Below are positions 1 to 8,016 of a stretch of 64,000 bases of DNA, in pieces. The position numbers and the translations under genes were made by a program. Source of the stretch: Clostridia bacterium (lineage in GTDB: Bacteria > Bacillota > Clostridia > Oscillospirales > Butyricicoccaceae); NCBI GenBank assembly GCA_017521295.1, contig JAFXDF010000020.1:34262-98261 (forward strand). The letters are read 5' to 3'. The notes beneath the pieces are model-generated. The model saw only the letters and a program-made list of their open reading frames with translations. It made no database searches and had not been told where the DNA came from. Position 1 is the stretch's first letter, and every line of letters starts with the position of its first letter.

Positions 1-930
1 ATTGGCTCCATCATCATCGACGCTTTTGAAGAGGTTGACCGTATCGAAGCCATCTGCGCCAAGAAGGGCGTGAAGCAGCGCGTTCTGTTCCGCGTCAAGC
101 CCGGCGTCCACGCTGACACCCACGAGTTCATCTCTACCGGCCAGAACGACTGCAAGTTCGGTTTCGGTATCGAGGACGGCGACGCTATGCGTATGTCCAA
201 GTACATCCTGGAGCATGAGCATCTGGAGTTCGCCGGTCTGCACTGCCATATCGGTTCTCAGGTTTTCTCCATTGACGGTTTTGCCCGCGCTGCCAAGATC
301 ATGTTCGACTTCTTCTGCGAGGTGGAGAAGGAACTGAACATCAAGATGGAAGAGCTGATCGTGGGCGGCGGCTTCGGCGTCAAGTATATGCCCGAAGATG
401 AGCCCGGCACCTTCAGCGAGAAAATCGACGCCATGGGCGAAGTCCTGCGCGCTGAGGCTGCCAAGGCCGGCCGCGAGGTCCCCGAGATCGTTATCGAGCC
501 CGGCCGTTCCATGGTCTGCGCCGCCGGCTGCACCCTGTACACCGTTGGCTCCGTCCGCGACATCAAGGACGCCCGTACCTATGTCTCTGTTGACGGCGGT
601 CTGCCCGATAACCCCCGTTTCGCTCTGTATCAGGCTCAGTATGACGCCGTGGTCGCCAACCGCGCCGACGCTCCCAAGGATAAGCTGCAGACCATCGCCG
701 GTCGCTGCTGTGAGTCCGGTGACCTGGTTGCCCGCGATCTGATGTTCCAGACCGCCAAGGCCGAGGACATCCTGTGCGTCTTCGCCACCGGTGCTTACAA
801 CTTCTCCATGGCTTCCAACTACAACCGTGTTCCCCGCGCTCCCATCGTGCTGGTGAAGGAAGACGGCACCACCCAGGAAGTCGTCCGCCGCGAGACCTAC
901 GAAGATCTGATCCGCAACGATATCGTCTAA
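1..930 (+). CDS. lysA: Diaminopimelate decarboxylase, 5'-truncated by the window edge
   Basis: This enzyme decarboxylates meso-diaminopimelate to L-lysine, the last step of lysine synthesis, using pyridoxal phosphate. The reading frame is open from base 1, so the start and the PLP-lysine region lie upstream; GTG at 70 is an internal valine codon, not a start. Visible fold-III decarboxylase motifs are GLHCHIGSQ (235-261), the glycine-rich GGGFG phosphate loop (from 364), EPGR (496-507), CCESGDLV with the catalytic cysteine (706-729) and GAYNFSMAS (from 790). The early HEFISTGQNDCKFGF block is typical of DapDC rather than of ornithine or carboxynorspermidine decarboxylases. Codon use is strongly biased (mostly C-ending), suggesting high expression. 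A dapA gene for the same pathway lies at 47787-48674. I am confident of the family. Confidence 0.92.
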   Translation: MGSIIIDAFEEVDRIEAICAKKGVKQRVLFRVKPGVHADTHEFISTGQNDCKFGFGIEDGDAMRMSKYILEHEHLEFAGLHCHIGSQVFSIDGFARAAKIMFDFFCEVEKELNIKMEELIVGGGFGVKYMPEDEPGTFSEKIDAMGEVLRAEAAKAGREVPEIVIEPGRSMVCAAGCTLYTVGSVRDIKDARTYVSVDGGLPDNPRFALYQAQYDAVVANRADAPKDKLQTIAGRCCESGDLVARDLMFQTAKAEDILCVFATGAYNFSMASNYNRVPRAPIVLVKEDGTTQEVVRRETYEDLIRNDIV

Positions 931-944
931 TCATTCATTCCGTT

Positions 945-972
945 CGGAGGATGCGTGAAAACGCATCCTCCG
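945..972 (+). terminator. Hairpin after lysA
   Basis: A perfect 11-bp stem (CGGAGGATGCG / CGCATCCTCCG) with a TGAAAA loop begins 14 bases after the lysA stop. The following tract (GGATAATTCTT) is only moderately T-rich, so termination may be partial. It separates lysA from the scpA operon. Confidence 0.6.
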
Positions 973-996
973 GATAATTCTTAAAGGAGGTAGCAG

Positions 997-1776
997 ATGA
1001 AAGAAGTCACGTTCCATCTGGAGGTTTTTGACGGCCCTCTGGATCTGCTTTTGCATCTGCTCTCCAAAAACAAGGTGGAGATCAAGGATATCCCCATCGC
1101 GGCCATTCTGGACCAGTATCTGGAATACATCCGGCAGATGGAGGAGTTTGATCTGGAGGTGGCCTCGGAGTTTATCACCATGGCCGCCCAGCTGATGTAT
1201 ATCAAGTCCAAGATGCTGCTGCCGGTCTATGAGGACGAGGCAGAGGAAGATCCCCGGGCAAGCCTGGTGGAAGCCCTGTTGGAATATCAGCGCATCAAGG
1301 AAGCCGGCAGCGCATTAAGCCTGCGGGCACAGATCGGCCGGGATATTTTCGTCAAAGGGCAGGAGCAGCTGGAAAAGGAGAAGTCCCCCTTTACCGGCAG
1401 CTATTCCTACGAGGCGCTCACCCGGGCGCTGGAGGATATCCTGAACCGTGCCCAGCGCAAGCTGCCCCCGCCGGTAACGGCGTTTCAGGGCATTGTGGGC
1501 CGTGAGACCGTGCCGGTGGACGACAAGATTGGCCAAATCGTGCAGATGTTTGTCCACAAGGACAAACTGAGCTTTGAACAGCTGGTGCTGACTGCAAAAA
1601 GCCGCTCGGAGATGGTTGCCATCTTCCTGGCGGTTCTGGAACTTTCCAAGACCAGAAAAATCATGATCGAGGACACCGAAGAGGGCGACTGCACCCTTCG
1701 GCTGGCCACAAAGGAGGAACAGGCGCTGACGGCGCCCCAGGTGGAACATGATCGAGAAGACGACGGAATTGCGTGA
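997..1776 (+). CDS. scpA: Segregation and condensation protein A
   Basis: ScpA is the kleisin subunit that bridges the SMC heads in the bacterial condensin complex with ScpB, acting on the nucleoid. The 259-residue product starts with the typical FHLEVFDGPLDLLLHLL block, followed by an acidic, helical middle and the C-terminal winged-helix region with MVAIFLAVLELSK near residues 205-220. Length matches the family (about 250). The ATG is preceded by a near-perfect AAAGGAGG at a spacing of 6. Its last 29 bases overlap scpB, so the two are translationally coupled, the usual arrangement. Confidence 0.95.
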   Translation: MKEVTFHLEVFDGPLDLLLHLLSKNKVEIKDIPIAAILDQYLEYIRQMEEFDLEVASEFITMAAQLMYIKSKMLLPVYEDEAEEDPRASLVEALLEYQRIKEAGSALSLRAQIGRDIFVKGQEQLEKEKSPFTGSYSYEALTRALEDILNRAQRKLPPPVTAFQGIVGRETVPVDDKIGQIVQMFVHKDKLSFEQLVLTAKSRSEMVAIFLAVLELSKTRKIMIEDTEEGDCTLRLATKEEQALTAPQVEHDREDDGIA

Positions 1777-2362
1777 GCTGGAATGTGCGCTGGAGGCAGT
1801 ATTGTTTGCCGCCGGCGATTCGGTGAGCGAAGGAAAGCTGTGTGCCGTGCTTGACTGCGACAAGCAGACTCTCCGCACCGCCGCCCAGAATCTGGCCGAT
1901 TATTACGATTTCAACCTGCGGGGCATCAAGCTGCTCAAGCTGGATGATCGGTATCAGCTGGCCTCCCGAGCCGATTATGCCCAGGCGGTGCGCAACACTC
2001 TGGAGACCCGCAAGCCCCAGAATCTGACTCCGGCGGCCCTGGAAGTTCTGGCCATTGTTGCCTATAAGCAGCCGGTGACTAAGATCTATATTGAACAGGT
2101 ACGCGGCGTGGACAGCGCTTATACTCTGAGCAGTCTGGTGGACAAGGGCCTTGTGGAGGACTGCGGACGTCTGGATGTTCCCGGCAGACCGATCCTTTAT
2201 CAGACCACCGAAACCTTTTTGCGTGCCTTTGGTCTGAGCTCGGTGAGCCAGCTGCCCGCACTGGAATCCTTTGGTGAGCCCGATCCCCAGCAGATGACCT
2301 TCCGGGAGCTGGAGGAACAGAATACCACAGAACAAGGCAACGAACCTGAGGAGGAATCCTGA
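1748..2362 (+). CDS. scpB: Segregation and condensation protein B
   Basis: ScpB forms a homodimer of winged-helix domains that binds ScpA and stabilises the SMC-kleisin ring. The 204-residue product has the family pattern: an N-terminal helix-turn-helix (LECALEAVLFAAGDSVSEGKL), then YQLASRADY and the conserved LSPAALEVLAIVAYKQP-like block (here NLTPAALEVLAIVAYKQP) followed by the VDSAYTLSSLVDKGLVE region. Its start lies inside the scpA 3' end. A GAGGAGG near its stop serves the next gene. Identification is firm. Confidence 0.94.
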   Translation: MIEKTTELRELECALEAVLFAAGDSVSEGKLCAVLDCDKQTLRTAAQNLADYYDFNLRGIKLLKLDDRYQLASRADYAQAVRNTLETRKPQNLTPAALEVLAIVAYKQPVTKIYIEQVRGVDSAYTLSSLVDKGLVEDCGRLDVPGRPILYQTTETFLRAFGLSSVSQLPALESFGEPDPQQMTFRELEEQNTTEQGNEPEEES

Positions 2363-2363
2363 T

Positions 2364-3002
2364 TTGCTGAAGATCCTGGGTTGGGTGCTTTTGGGCATCC
2401 TGCTGTTTTTGCTTTTTCTTTTGCTTCTTCCCATTCACACCCGTGTGCGTTTTGACGGCGCGCTGCAGGCGTGGGCCGGGTTGGGGCCGGTGACGCTGCG
2501 GATTTTTCCGCTGAAGCAGAAAAAAGCCAAACCGAAAAAAGAAAAAACACAAGCGGCAGTCAAAACAGAAAAACCGAAAAAGCCCAAAAAGAAACTCACC
2601 CTTGAGATCATCTGCGATTTCATCAAATTGGGTGTGGAGGCGCTGGGCAGGCTGAAACGCCAGCTGGTGCTTTCCAATCTGACGGTCCATCTCAAGGTGG
2701 CAAGCCCTGACGCGGCAAACACCGCCCTCCTTTACGGCCGTGTGGCCGCTGCGGTTTCCGCGCTGTATCCGGTGCTGGAGCGCAATCTCCGCATCAAAAA
2801 GACCGATATTGCCGTGGATGCCGATTTTGAAGGGCAAAAGATCGATGTTGTGGCCGATATCAGCCTTGCAGTTTGCCCGCTGCGGCTGTTGATCGCCGGC
2901 ATCATTCTGGCATTCCACTTCCTGAAAATTTACCGAAAGATCAAACGACACAATCAAACCGTAGAAGAGAAAGGTGGCACAAACCATGAGCAGCATCAAT
3001 GA
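2364..3002 (+). CDS. DUF2953 family membrane-anchored protein
   Basis: The product of 212 residues begins at a TTG directly after the scpB stop, with a GAGGAGG ribosome binding site at 2348-2354. It has one long hydrophobic N-terminal segment (residues 3-22), then LPIHTRVRFDGALQAWAGLGPVTLRIFP, a lysine-rich stretch (residues 52-78) and a domain with a second hydrophobic segment near the C-terminus (LRLLIAGIILAFHFL). This layout and the position immediately before gerW match the DUF2953 proteins of spore-formers; that pairing is known for the family. Its biochemical role is unknown. The last 17 bases overlap gerW, implying coupling. Confidence 0.75.
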   Translation: MLKILGWVLLGILLFLLFLLLLPIHTRVRFDGALQAWAGLGPVTLRIFPLKQKKAKPKKEKTQAAVKTEKPKKPKKKLTLEIICDFIKLGVEALGRLKRQLVLSNLTVHLKVASPDAANTALLYGRVAAAVSALYPVLERNLRIKKTDIAVDADFEGQKIDVVADISLAVCPLRLLIAGIILAFHFLKIYRKIKRHNQTVEEKGGTNHEQHQ

Positions 3003-3354
3003 CGCAATGAACCTGACCATGCAGAAGCTCCGTGAAATGATCGACGTCAATACGGTGGTGGGCCAGCCCATTACCACTCCCGACGGCACGACCCTGATCC
3101 CGGTGTCCAAGGTCACCTTTGGCTTTGCCTCCGGCGGCACCGACGGTACCAATATCCGCTTTGGCGCTGGCAGCGGCGCAGGCGTTACCATCAGCCCACA
3201 GGCCTTTGTGGTGATCTCCGGCGGCAATGTACGCATGCTCTATGTGGATCCCCCTGCAAATACCACTTTGGACAAGGCTGTGGACATGATCCCCGGCATC
3301 GTGGACAAGTTTAATTTCAAGAAGGAAAAGCCCGAAGAAAAGCCGGTTTATTAA
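2986..3354 (+). CDS. gerW: GerW/YtfJ family sporulation protein
   Basis: GerW (YtfJ) is a small forespore protein needed for normal spore germination in Bacillus. The product of about 122 residues carries the family block MQKLREMIDVNTVVGQPI, then TTLIPVSKVTFGFASGG and a glycine-rich middle ending in IPGIVDKFNF. I chose ATG 2986, preceded by AAAGGTGG at a spacing of 8, over the in-frame GTG at 2974, which lies inside that binding site. It overlaps the end of the DUF2953 gene. Family assignment is confident; the exact role is by homology. Confidence 0.88.
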   Translation: MSSINDAMNLTMQKLREMIDVNTVVGQPITTPDGTTLIPVSKVTFGFASGGTDGTNIRFGAGSGAGVTISPQAFVVISGGNVRMLYVDPPANTTLDKAVDMIPGIVDKFNFKKEKPEEKPVY

Positions 3355-3371
3355 GGCTGCATAATTCTGTT

Positions 3372-3400
3372 CACCTGCCCGTATGGTTTACGGGCAGGTG
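3372..3400 (+). terminator. Perfect hairpin between gerW and the carboxypeptidase gene
   Basis: A perfect 12-bp stem (CACCTGCCCGTA / TACGGGCAGGTG) encloses a 5-base loop. The downstream tract ATTGTCTTG is only weakly T-rich. The 3' arm contains AGGTG, the only Shine-Dalgarno-like sequence near the next gene's probable TTG start, so this hairpin could terminate transcription, mask the ribosome binding site, or both. Confidence 0.55.
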
Positions 3401-3406
3401 ATTGTC

Positions 3407-4516
3407 TTGATAAAAAGGACCTTTTTGACGCTATTATTCGTGGTTGGTTTCTTTGTTATGCCGGTTTGGGCAGGGGAGAAGCCGCCCATCAGCGCAGCCA
3501 GCGCGGTGCTTTACGATCCGCTGAGCGGTGCGGTGCTGTATGAAAAAAACGCTGATTCCCGCCGTGGAATGGCCAGCACCACCAAAATCATGACCGCTAT
3601 TATCGCTTTGGAGCAGTATGACCCGACACAGATCGTTGAGATCCAACGGGAATGGTGCGGCATCGAGGGCTCCAGTATGTATCTGAAGGCAGGGGAGCGG
3701 CTTGCCGTTTCCGATCTGCTGTACGGCCTTTTATTGGCAAGCGGTAACGATGCGGCCACCGCATTGGCCGGGCTGGATCCCGATGGACCAGAGGCCTTTG
3801 TGGAGAAAATGAACCGCAAAGCTACCGAGTTGGGGCTGAATGATACCCATTTTGAAAATCCCAGCGGCCTGGACGGCGAAAGCCACTACACCACGGCGCT
3901 GGAGCTTGCAAAGCTGACGGCCTATGCCATGGAACTGCCCGATTTTGCTGCTATCGTTGCCGCAAAAAGCGTCACAGTGGCCGGGCGGACGCTGAATAAC
4001 CACAACCGTCTGCTGCGTGAGATCGACGCCTGCGGTGTGAAAACCGGCTTCACCAAGGCCTGCGGCCGGTGTCTGGTTTCGGCAAAGGAGCAGAACGGGC
4101 GCATGCTGATCTGCGTTACGCTGAACGATCCCGACGATTGGAAAGATCACAAGGCGTTGTATGAGTACGGTTTTTCCTGTTATCAGTCTTATGATCTGGT
4201 CGGGGCAGGAGACTGCGGCAGTCTGCCGCTGATCAACAGCACCAAGACCCGCTCCCGGCTGTATTGCAACGAAAGCGTTTCTTTCTGGCTGACCGAAGAG
4301 GAGTATGGCAACATTCGTGTGGCGCTGTGTGGGCCACGTTTCTGGTACGGCGCCACCCGGGCCGGAGATCCTTACGGAACCCTGCAGATCCGCTTGGACA
4401 GGGAAGTGCTGTGGGAAACACCTGTGTATTTTGCCGATCATTCGGAAGAACTGCCCTATGAGCCCGGACTTTTGGAGCGATTTTTAACGATATTGTTTAG
4501 GAGAAGAGAACATTGA
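3407..4516 (+). CDS. D-alanyl-D-alanine carboxypeptidase (DacF/PBP5 type)
   Basis: This serine peptidase (S11 family) trims the terminal D-alanine from peptidoglycan stem peptides outside the membrane. All three penicillin-binding motifs are present: SxxK in MASTTKIMTA (serine codon at 3575), SGN (3740) and KTG in GVKTGFTKACGRC (4040). An N-terminal signal peptide (KR, then a hydrophobic core ending in PVWA) precedes the catalytic domain; a short PBP5-like C-terminal domain follows. I favour TTG 3407 as start because it gives a compact signal peptide and follows AGGTG; the in-frame ATG at 3383 lies inside the hairpin stem and has no ribosome binding site. Neighbouring sporulation genes suggest a spore cortex role like DacF, which is inference. 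Confidence 0.9.
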   Translation: MIKRTFLTLLFVVGFFVMPVWAGEKPPISAASAVLYDPLSGAVLYEKNADSRRGMASTTKIMTAIIALEQYDPTQIVEIQREWCGIEGSSMYLKAGERLAVSDLLYGLLLASGNDAATALAGLDPDGPEAFVEKMNRKATELGLNDTHFENPSGLDGESHYTTALELAKLTAYAMELPDFAAIVAAKSVTVAGRTLNNHNRLLREIDACGVKTGFTKACGRCLVSAKEQNGRMLICVTLNDPDDWKDHKALYEYGFSCYQSYDLVGAGDCGSLPLINSTKTRSRLYCNESVSFWLTEEEYGNIRVALCGPRFWYGATRAGDPYGTLQIRLDREVLWETPVYFADHSEELPYEPGLLERFLTILFRRREH

Positions 4517-5232
4517 AGGAACGACTTCAAAAAATCCTGTCCGCCGCGGGAATTTGCTCTCGCAGAGCGGCTGAAAGTTATATTACCGCAGGGCGTGTAA
4601 AGGTAAACGGCATTACAGCAAATCTGGGCGAGAGTGCCGATCCCGAGGTCGATGAGATCCTGGTTGACGGCCGTCCTCTGGGGAAAAAGAGCCCACGGAT
4701 GACCTATATCATGCTCAACAAGCCCCGGGGCTATGTGACTACGCTGTCCGACGAAGCCGGACGCAAGACTGTGGCCGATCTCATCGCCGATGTGCCCGAG
4801 CGGGTTTATCCCGTGGGCCGGCTGGATATGCATTCCGAAGGCCTGCTGCTGCTGACCAACGACGGTCAGCTGGCCCACAGCCTGATGCATCCCTCTCACG
4901 AGGTGTACAAGGAATATCTGGTGAAGCTTTCTCCCGACGAGGAGGGCCTTCCCACGCCCGAAAAGCCCCTGTCCGGTGTGATCGAACTGGACGGTGAACG
5001 GCTGCTGCCGGCCAAGTGCCGTCTGCTTGCCCAGACTGAAAACGGCTATATTATGACCATCGCCATCCGGCAGGGAAAGAACCGCCAGATCCGCCGGATG
5101 TGTGCCAAATGCGGATATACCGTCAACTCTCTTAAACGTGTTTCCGAGGGCGACGTGAAGCTGGGCGATCTCCCCAGCGGCCGCTGGCGGTATCTCACCG
5201 AGGCCGAAGTCCGCTATCTGAAATCGCTGTAA
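4513..5232 (+). CDS. rluB: RluB/RsuA-family rRNA pseudouridine synthase
   Basis: It isomerises a specific uridine of ribosomal RNA to pseudouridine. Residues 1-60 form an S4 RNA-binding domain (LQKILSAAGICSRRAAESYI...VKVNG). The catalytic aspartate sits in GRLDMHSEGLLLLTNDG (about residues 97-113), and the closing motif GKNRQIRRM is present. Length of 239 residues matches RluB. It starts at a TTG whose last bases overlap the TGA of the upstream gene, with AGGAGAAG as ribosome binding site. Whether the target is 23S (RluB) or 16S (RsuA) rRNA cannot be settled by eye; RluB is the usual annotation in Firmicutes. Confidence 0.88.
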   Translation: MKERLQKILSAAGICSRRAAESYITAGRVKVNGITANLGESADPEVDEILVDGRPLGKKSPRMTYIMLNKPRGYVTTLSDEAGRKTVADLIADVPERVYPVGRLDMHSEGLLLLTNDGQLAHSLMHPSHEVYKEYLVKLSPDEEGLPTPEKPLSGVIELDGERLLPAKCRLLAQTENGYIMTIAIRQGKNRQIRRMCAKCGYTVNSLKRVSEGDVKLGDLPSGRWRYLTEAEVRYLKSL

Positions 5233-5259
5233 GAAGTATAAAAATGTGGGGGTGGATCC

Positions 5260-6102
5260 ATGAAACGGATCAATGAAGCAATCGCTGAAAAGGCCAACGG
5301 CTTTACAAAGGGACAGCACCTTTTGGCGCGGTTTATCACCGAGCATTGCGACAAGGCTGCCTTCATGAGTTCCTTTGACCTGGCCGCCGTTACCGGCGTC
5401 AGCCAGTCGACCGTTATTCGGTTTGCCTCGGCGTTGGGATACCAGGGCTACGGCGATTTCCAGGATGCTTTGCAGCTGGAGCTCAAGTACCGGCTTACCA
5501 CTCTGGAGCGGTTTGAACTGGCCGAGGAGAACAGCTCCAGCGACGCCGAGATGCTGAACAACATCGCCATGCACGATGCGCTCAATGTGAAGAAGAATCT
5601 GAGCCTCAACCCCATGGACGCGCTGCACAACCTCTGTACACGGTTGATGCTGGCCGGCAAGGTGTATGTCTACGGTCAGGGATTTGCCGCGCCTGCGGCC
5701 ATGTATCTGGCATCTTATCTGCGTATCCTGCTGCCCAATGTCTGCTGCATCAATCAGCTGGGGCAGGAGCCCATCAGCAGCGCTGCCGGTATGGATACCG
5801 GCGATCTGCTGTTCTGCATCGGTTTCCCGGCCCATCAGCGCACCACCCTGGAGCTGCTGTCTTTTGCCCGGGAGCAGGAGGTCTGCACCGCCATTATCAG
5901 CGAAAGCCACGACTCGCCTCTGGCAAAAGAGGCCGATATCAGCCTGATCGCCGAGTGCGGCGACTTTGGTCTGGGCGGCAGCATCGCGCCTTTGATCTCT
6001 CTGTGCAGCATGATCGTCTGTTTGCTGTCCAAGACCGATGACAAGGCACAACGAAAGCTGAATGCCTTTACAGCGGCAACCCAGTATCAAAGCAAGGAGT
6101 AA
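5260..6102 (+). CDS. MurR/RpiR family transcriptional regulator with SIS domain
   Basis: The 280-residue protein has an N-terminal RpiR-type helix-turn-helix (residues 1-75, including FDLAAVTGVSQSTVIRFASALGYQGYGDFQ) and a C-terminal SIS sugar-phosphate-binding domain (about residues 125-255, with GQGFAAPAAMYLASYL and FCIGFPAHQRTTLELL). Such regulators sense phosphosugars and control sugar catabolism genes. No sugar gene lies beside it, since the flanks are rluB and a flavoprotein, so the target is unknown; nagB and a ROK kinase are 40 kb away. The ATG is preceded by GGGGGTGG. Confidence 0.85.
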   Translation: MKRINEAIAEKANGFTKGQHLLARFITEHCDKAAFMSSFDLAAVTGVSQSTVIRFASALGYQGYGDFQDALQLELKYRLTTLERFELAEENSSSDAEMLNNIAMHDALNVKKNLSLNPMDALHNLCTRLMLAGKVYVYGQGFAAPAAMYLASYLRILLPNVCCINQLGQEPISSAAGMDTGDLLFCIGFPAHQRTTLELLSFAREQEVCTAIISESHDSPLAKEADISLIAECGDFGLGGSIAPLISLCSMIVCLLSKTDDKAQRKLNAFTAATQYQSKE

Positions 6103-6104
6103 CC

Positions 6105-7343
6105 ATGAAAATTGTGATCATCGGCGGCGGTGCCGCCGGCATGATGGCGGCTTGTACCGCAGCTGAGCGGGGTGCTGACGTTACCCTTATCGAGCGCAAC
6201 TCCCAATTGGGCATTAAAGTGAATATCACCGGCAAGGGCCGATGCAATGTCACCAATGACAGCGAGCCCGAAGCCTTGATCAAGAACACCCTCACCAACG
6301 GCCGCTTTCTGTACAGCGCCTTTGCCGCCATGTCCGCCCAGGACACTATGGCCTTTTTTGAGCGCATCGGCGTGCCGCTGAAGGTGGAACGGGGCAAGCG
6401 GGTCTTTCCCGTCACCGACAACGCCCGTGACGTGACCGGGGCTTTGAAGACCCATCTGCACCGACTGGGCGTCACCGTGCAGCAGCACCGGGTAAAGGGC
6501 ATCGTCACCAAAGACGGCGCTGCCTGCGGCGTTTCCCTCCAGGACGGCTCTGTGATCCCTGCAGACCGGGTGATTCTGGCCACCGGCGGCCGGTCCTATC
6601 CCCGGACAGGCTCGGAAGGCGACGGCTACCGCATGGCCCAGGCTCTGGGACATACCGTCACGGCGCTGCGGCCCTCTCTGGTGCCCCTGATTGCCGAGGA
6701 AGCCTATCCGGCTATGATGGAGGGTCTTGCCCTGAAAAACGTCACTCTCACCGTGAAAAAGGACGGAAAGAAGATCTTTTCCGACTTTGGCGAGATGGTA
6801 TTCACCGCAAAGGGCATTTCCGGCCCGCTGGTGCTCAGTGCCTCGGCCCATCTGGGTGTGAAAAAGCACACTTATCCCTATCAGGCCTTTATTGACCTGA
6901 AACCCGCTCTGGATGCGGATACTTTGGACAAGCGTCTGCTGCGGGACTTTGAAGAGAACATCAACCGGGACTTTTCCAACGCGCTGTCCCATTTGCTGCC
7001 GGCCAAAATGATCCCGGTGATGGTGGAGCTTTCGGGGATCCCCGGCAGTCAGAAGGTCAATACCGTCACCCGTGCCCAGCGGGAGCACCTTTGCGCTCTG
7101 CTGAAGGCATTTCCCCTTACCCTGGTTGCCGCCGGCAGCTGGGATGAGGCGGTGGTCACCGCCGGCGGTGTTGCCGTCAAGGAAATCGACCCCAAAACCA
7201 TGGAATCCAAGCTGATCCCCGGCCTGTATTTCGCCGGTGAGATCATGGATGTGGATGCATATACCGGCGGCTTTAACCTGCAGATCGCCTGGTCTACCGG
7301 CTACTGCGCAGGACAAGCTGCCGCGGAAGGAGAAGAAGAATGA
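6105..7343 (+). CDS. BaiN/HI0933-like NAD(P)/FAD-dependent oxidoreductase
   Basis: A flavoprotein of 412 residues with an N-terminal FAD-binding Rossmann motif IIGGGAAGMMAA (residues 4-15) and the HI0933-family signature GKGRCNVTND (about residues 45-54). Further family blocks are ATGGRSYPRTGSEGDGY and the C-terminal GEIMDVDAYTGGFNLQIAWSTG, which contacts FAD. Family members are annotated as BaiN or aminoacetone oxidase-like; the real substrate of most is uncertain, and a bile-acid role should not be assumed here. It starts three bases after the rpiR stop with AAGGAG and overlaps the start of cmk, so it is part of the same operon. Confidence 0.85.
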   Translation: MKIVIIGGGAAGMMAACTAAERGADVTLIERNSQLGIKVNITGKGRCNVTNDSEPEALIKNTLTNGRFLYSAFAAMSAQDTMAFFERIGVPLKVERGKRVFPVTDNARDVTGALKTHLHRLGVTVQQHRVKGIVTKDGAACGVSLQDGSVIPADRVILATGGRSYPRTGSEGDGYRMAQALGHTVTALRPSLVPLIAEEAYPAMMEGLALKNVTLTVKKDGKKIFSDFGEMVFTAKGISGPLVLSASAHLGVKKHTYPYQAFIDLKPALDADTLDKRLLRDFEENINRDFSNALSHLLPAKMIPVMVELSGIPGSQKVNTVTRAQREHLCALLKAFPLTLVAAGSWDEAVVTAGGVAVKEIDPKTMESKLIPGLYFAGEIMDVDAYTGGFNLQIAWSTGYCAGQAAAEGEEE

Positions 7344-8016
7344 TGAATTATCACGCCATTGCCATCGACGGCCCCTCCGGCGCAGGTAAGAGCACGGTGG
7401 CTAAGGAGCTGTCCAGCCTGCTGGAGTTTATTTATATTGATACCGGCGCCATGTACCGGGCCATCGGCCTGTACACCGCCAAAGTGGGCGTTGCCGCCAA
7501 CGACCGGGAGCGTGTGCCCGAGCTGCTGTCTCATATTCACCTGGAGTTGGGTTTTATTGAGGGAGTTCAGCACATTTTCCTCAATGGAGAAGATGTCTCC
7601 TCCCAGATCCGCACCGAAGATGCCTCCAAGCGGGCCAGCGATGTGTCGGCCATTCCCGAAGTTCGGGCATTTTGCTGGATTTCCAGCGCAGCTTTGCCAA
7701 GGCCAACAACGTGATCATGGACGGCCGGGATATCGGCACGGTGGTGCTGCCCCAGGCCGATCTGAAGATCTTCCTTACTGCCAGCGCTGAGGCCCGCGCC
7801 CAGCGCCGCTATGCCGAGCAGATCGCCAAGGGCATGGACGTGACCTATGAGCAGGTGCTGGAAGGCATGCGCGTCCGTGACCTGCAGGATTCTACCCGGG
7901 CCGCAGCCCCTCTGAAGCCTGCCGACGATGCAATTTTCGTGGACAGCACCGAAATGAATCTTCAGGAGACCATTGACCACATTCGCGCCATTGCAAAGGA
8001 GAAACTGGGTGTATAA
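7340..8016 (+). pseudogene. cmk: Cytidylate kinase gene broken by a single-base frameshift
   Basis: Cytidylate kinase phosphorylates CMP and dCMP using ATP. The first part (7340 to about 7670) gives AIDGPSGAGKSTVAK (P-loop), YIDTGAMYRA and RTEDASKRASDVSAIPEVRAF. The second part, in the -1 frame from about 7672, continues without a gap: LLDFQRSFAKANNVIMDGRDIGTVVLP through to the C-terminus. At 7670-7673 there are four Ts where five would restore GCA TTT TTG CTG and a normal protein of about 225 residues. No other lesion is visible and both halves are well conserved, so a sequencing or assembly error is at least as likely as a true mutation. The ATG has a GGAAGGAGA site and overlaps the upstream stop; plsC overlaps the 3' end. 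Confidence 0.88.

Noticed and set aside
4456..6090. 544-codon open frame on the minus strand
   Set aside because: It lies opposite rluB and the RpiR gene, both with full family motifs. It has no recognisable domain and reflects GC-rich codon structure. The same holds for the long antisense frames at 27368-28942, 35083-37116, 39464-41074 and 60110-61831.
7664..7680. Programmed frameshift in cmk
   Set aside because: A -1 shift would be needed, but GCA TTT TGC is not a canonical X XXY YYZ slippery heptamer, and I see no Shine-Dalgarno-like stimulator or hairpin just downstream. An indel error or mutation is simpler.
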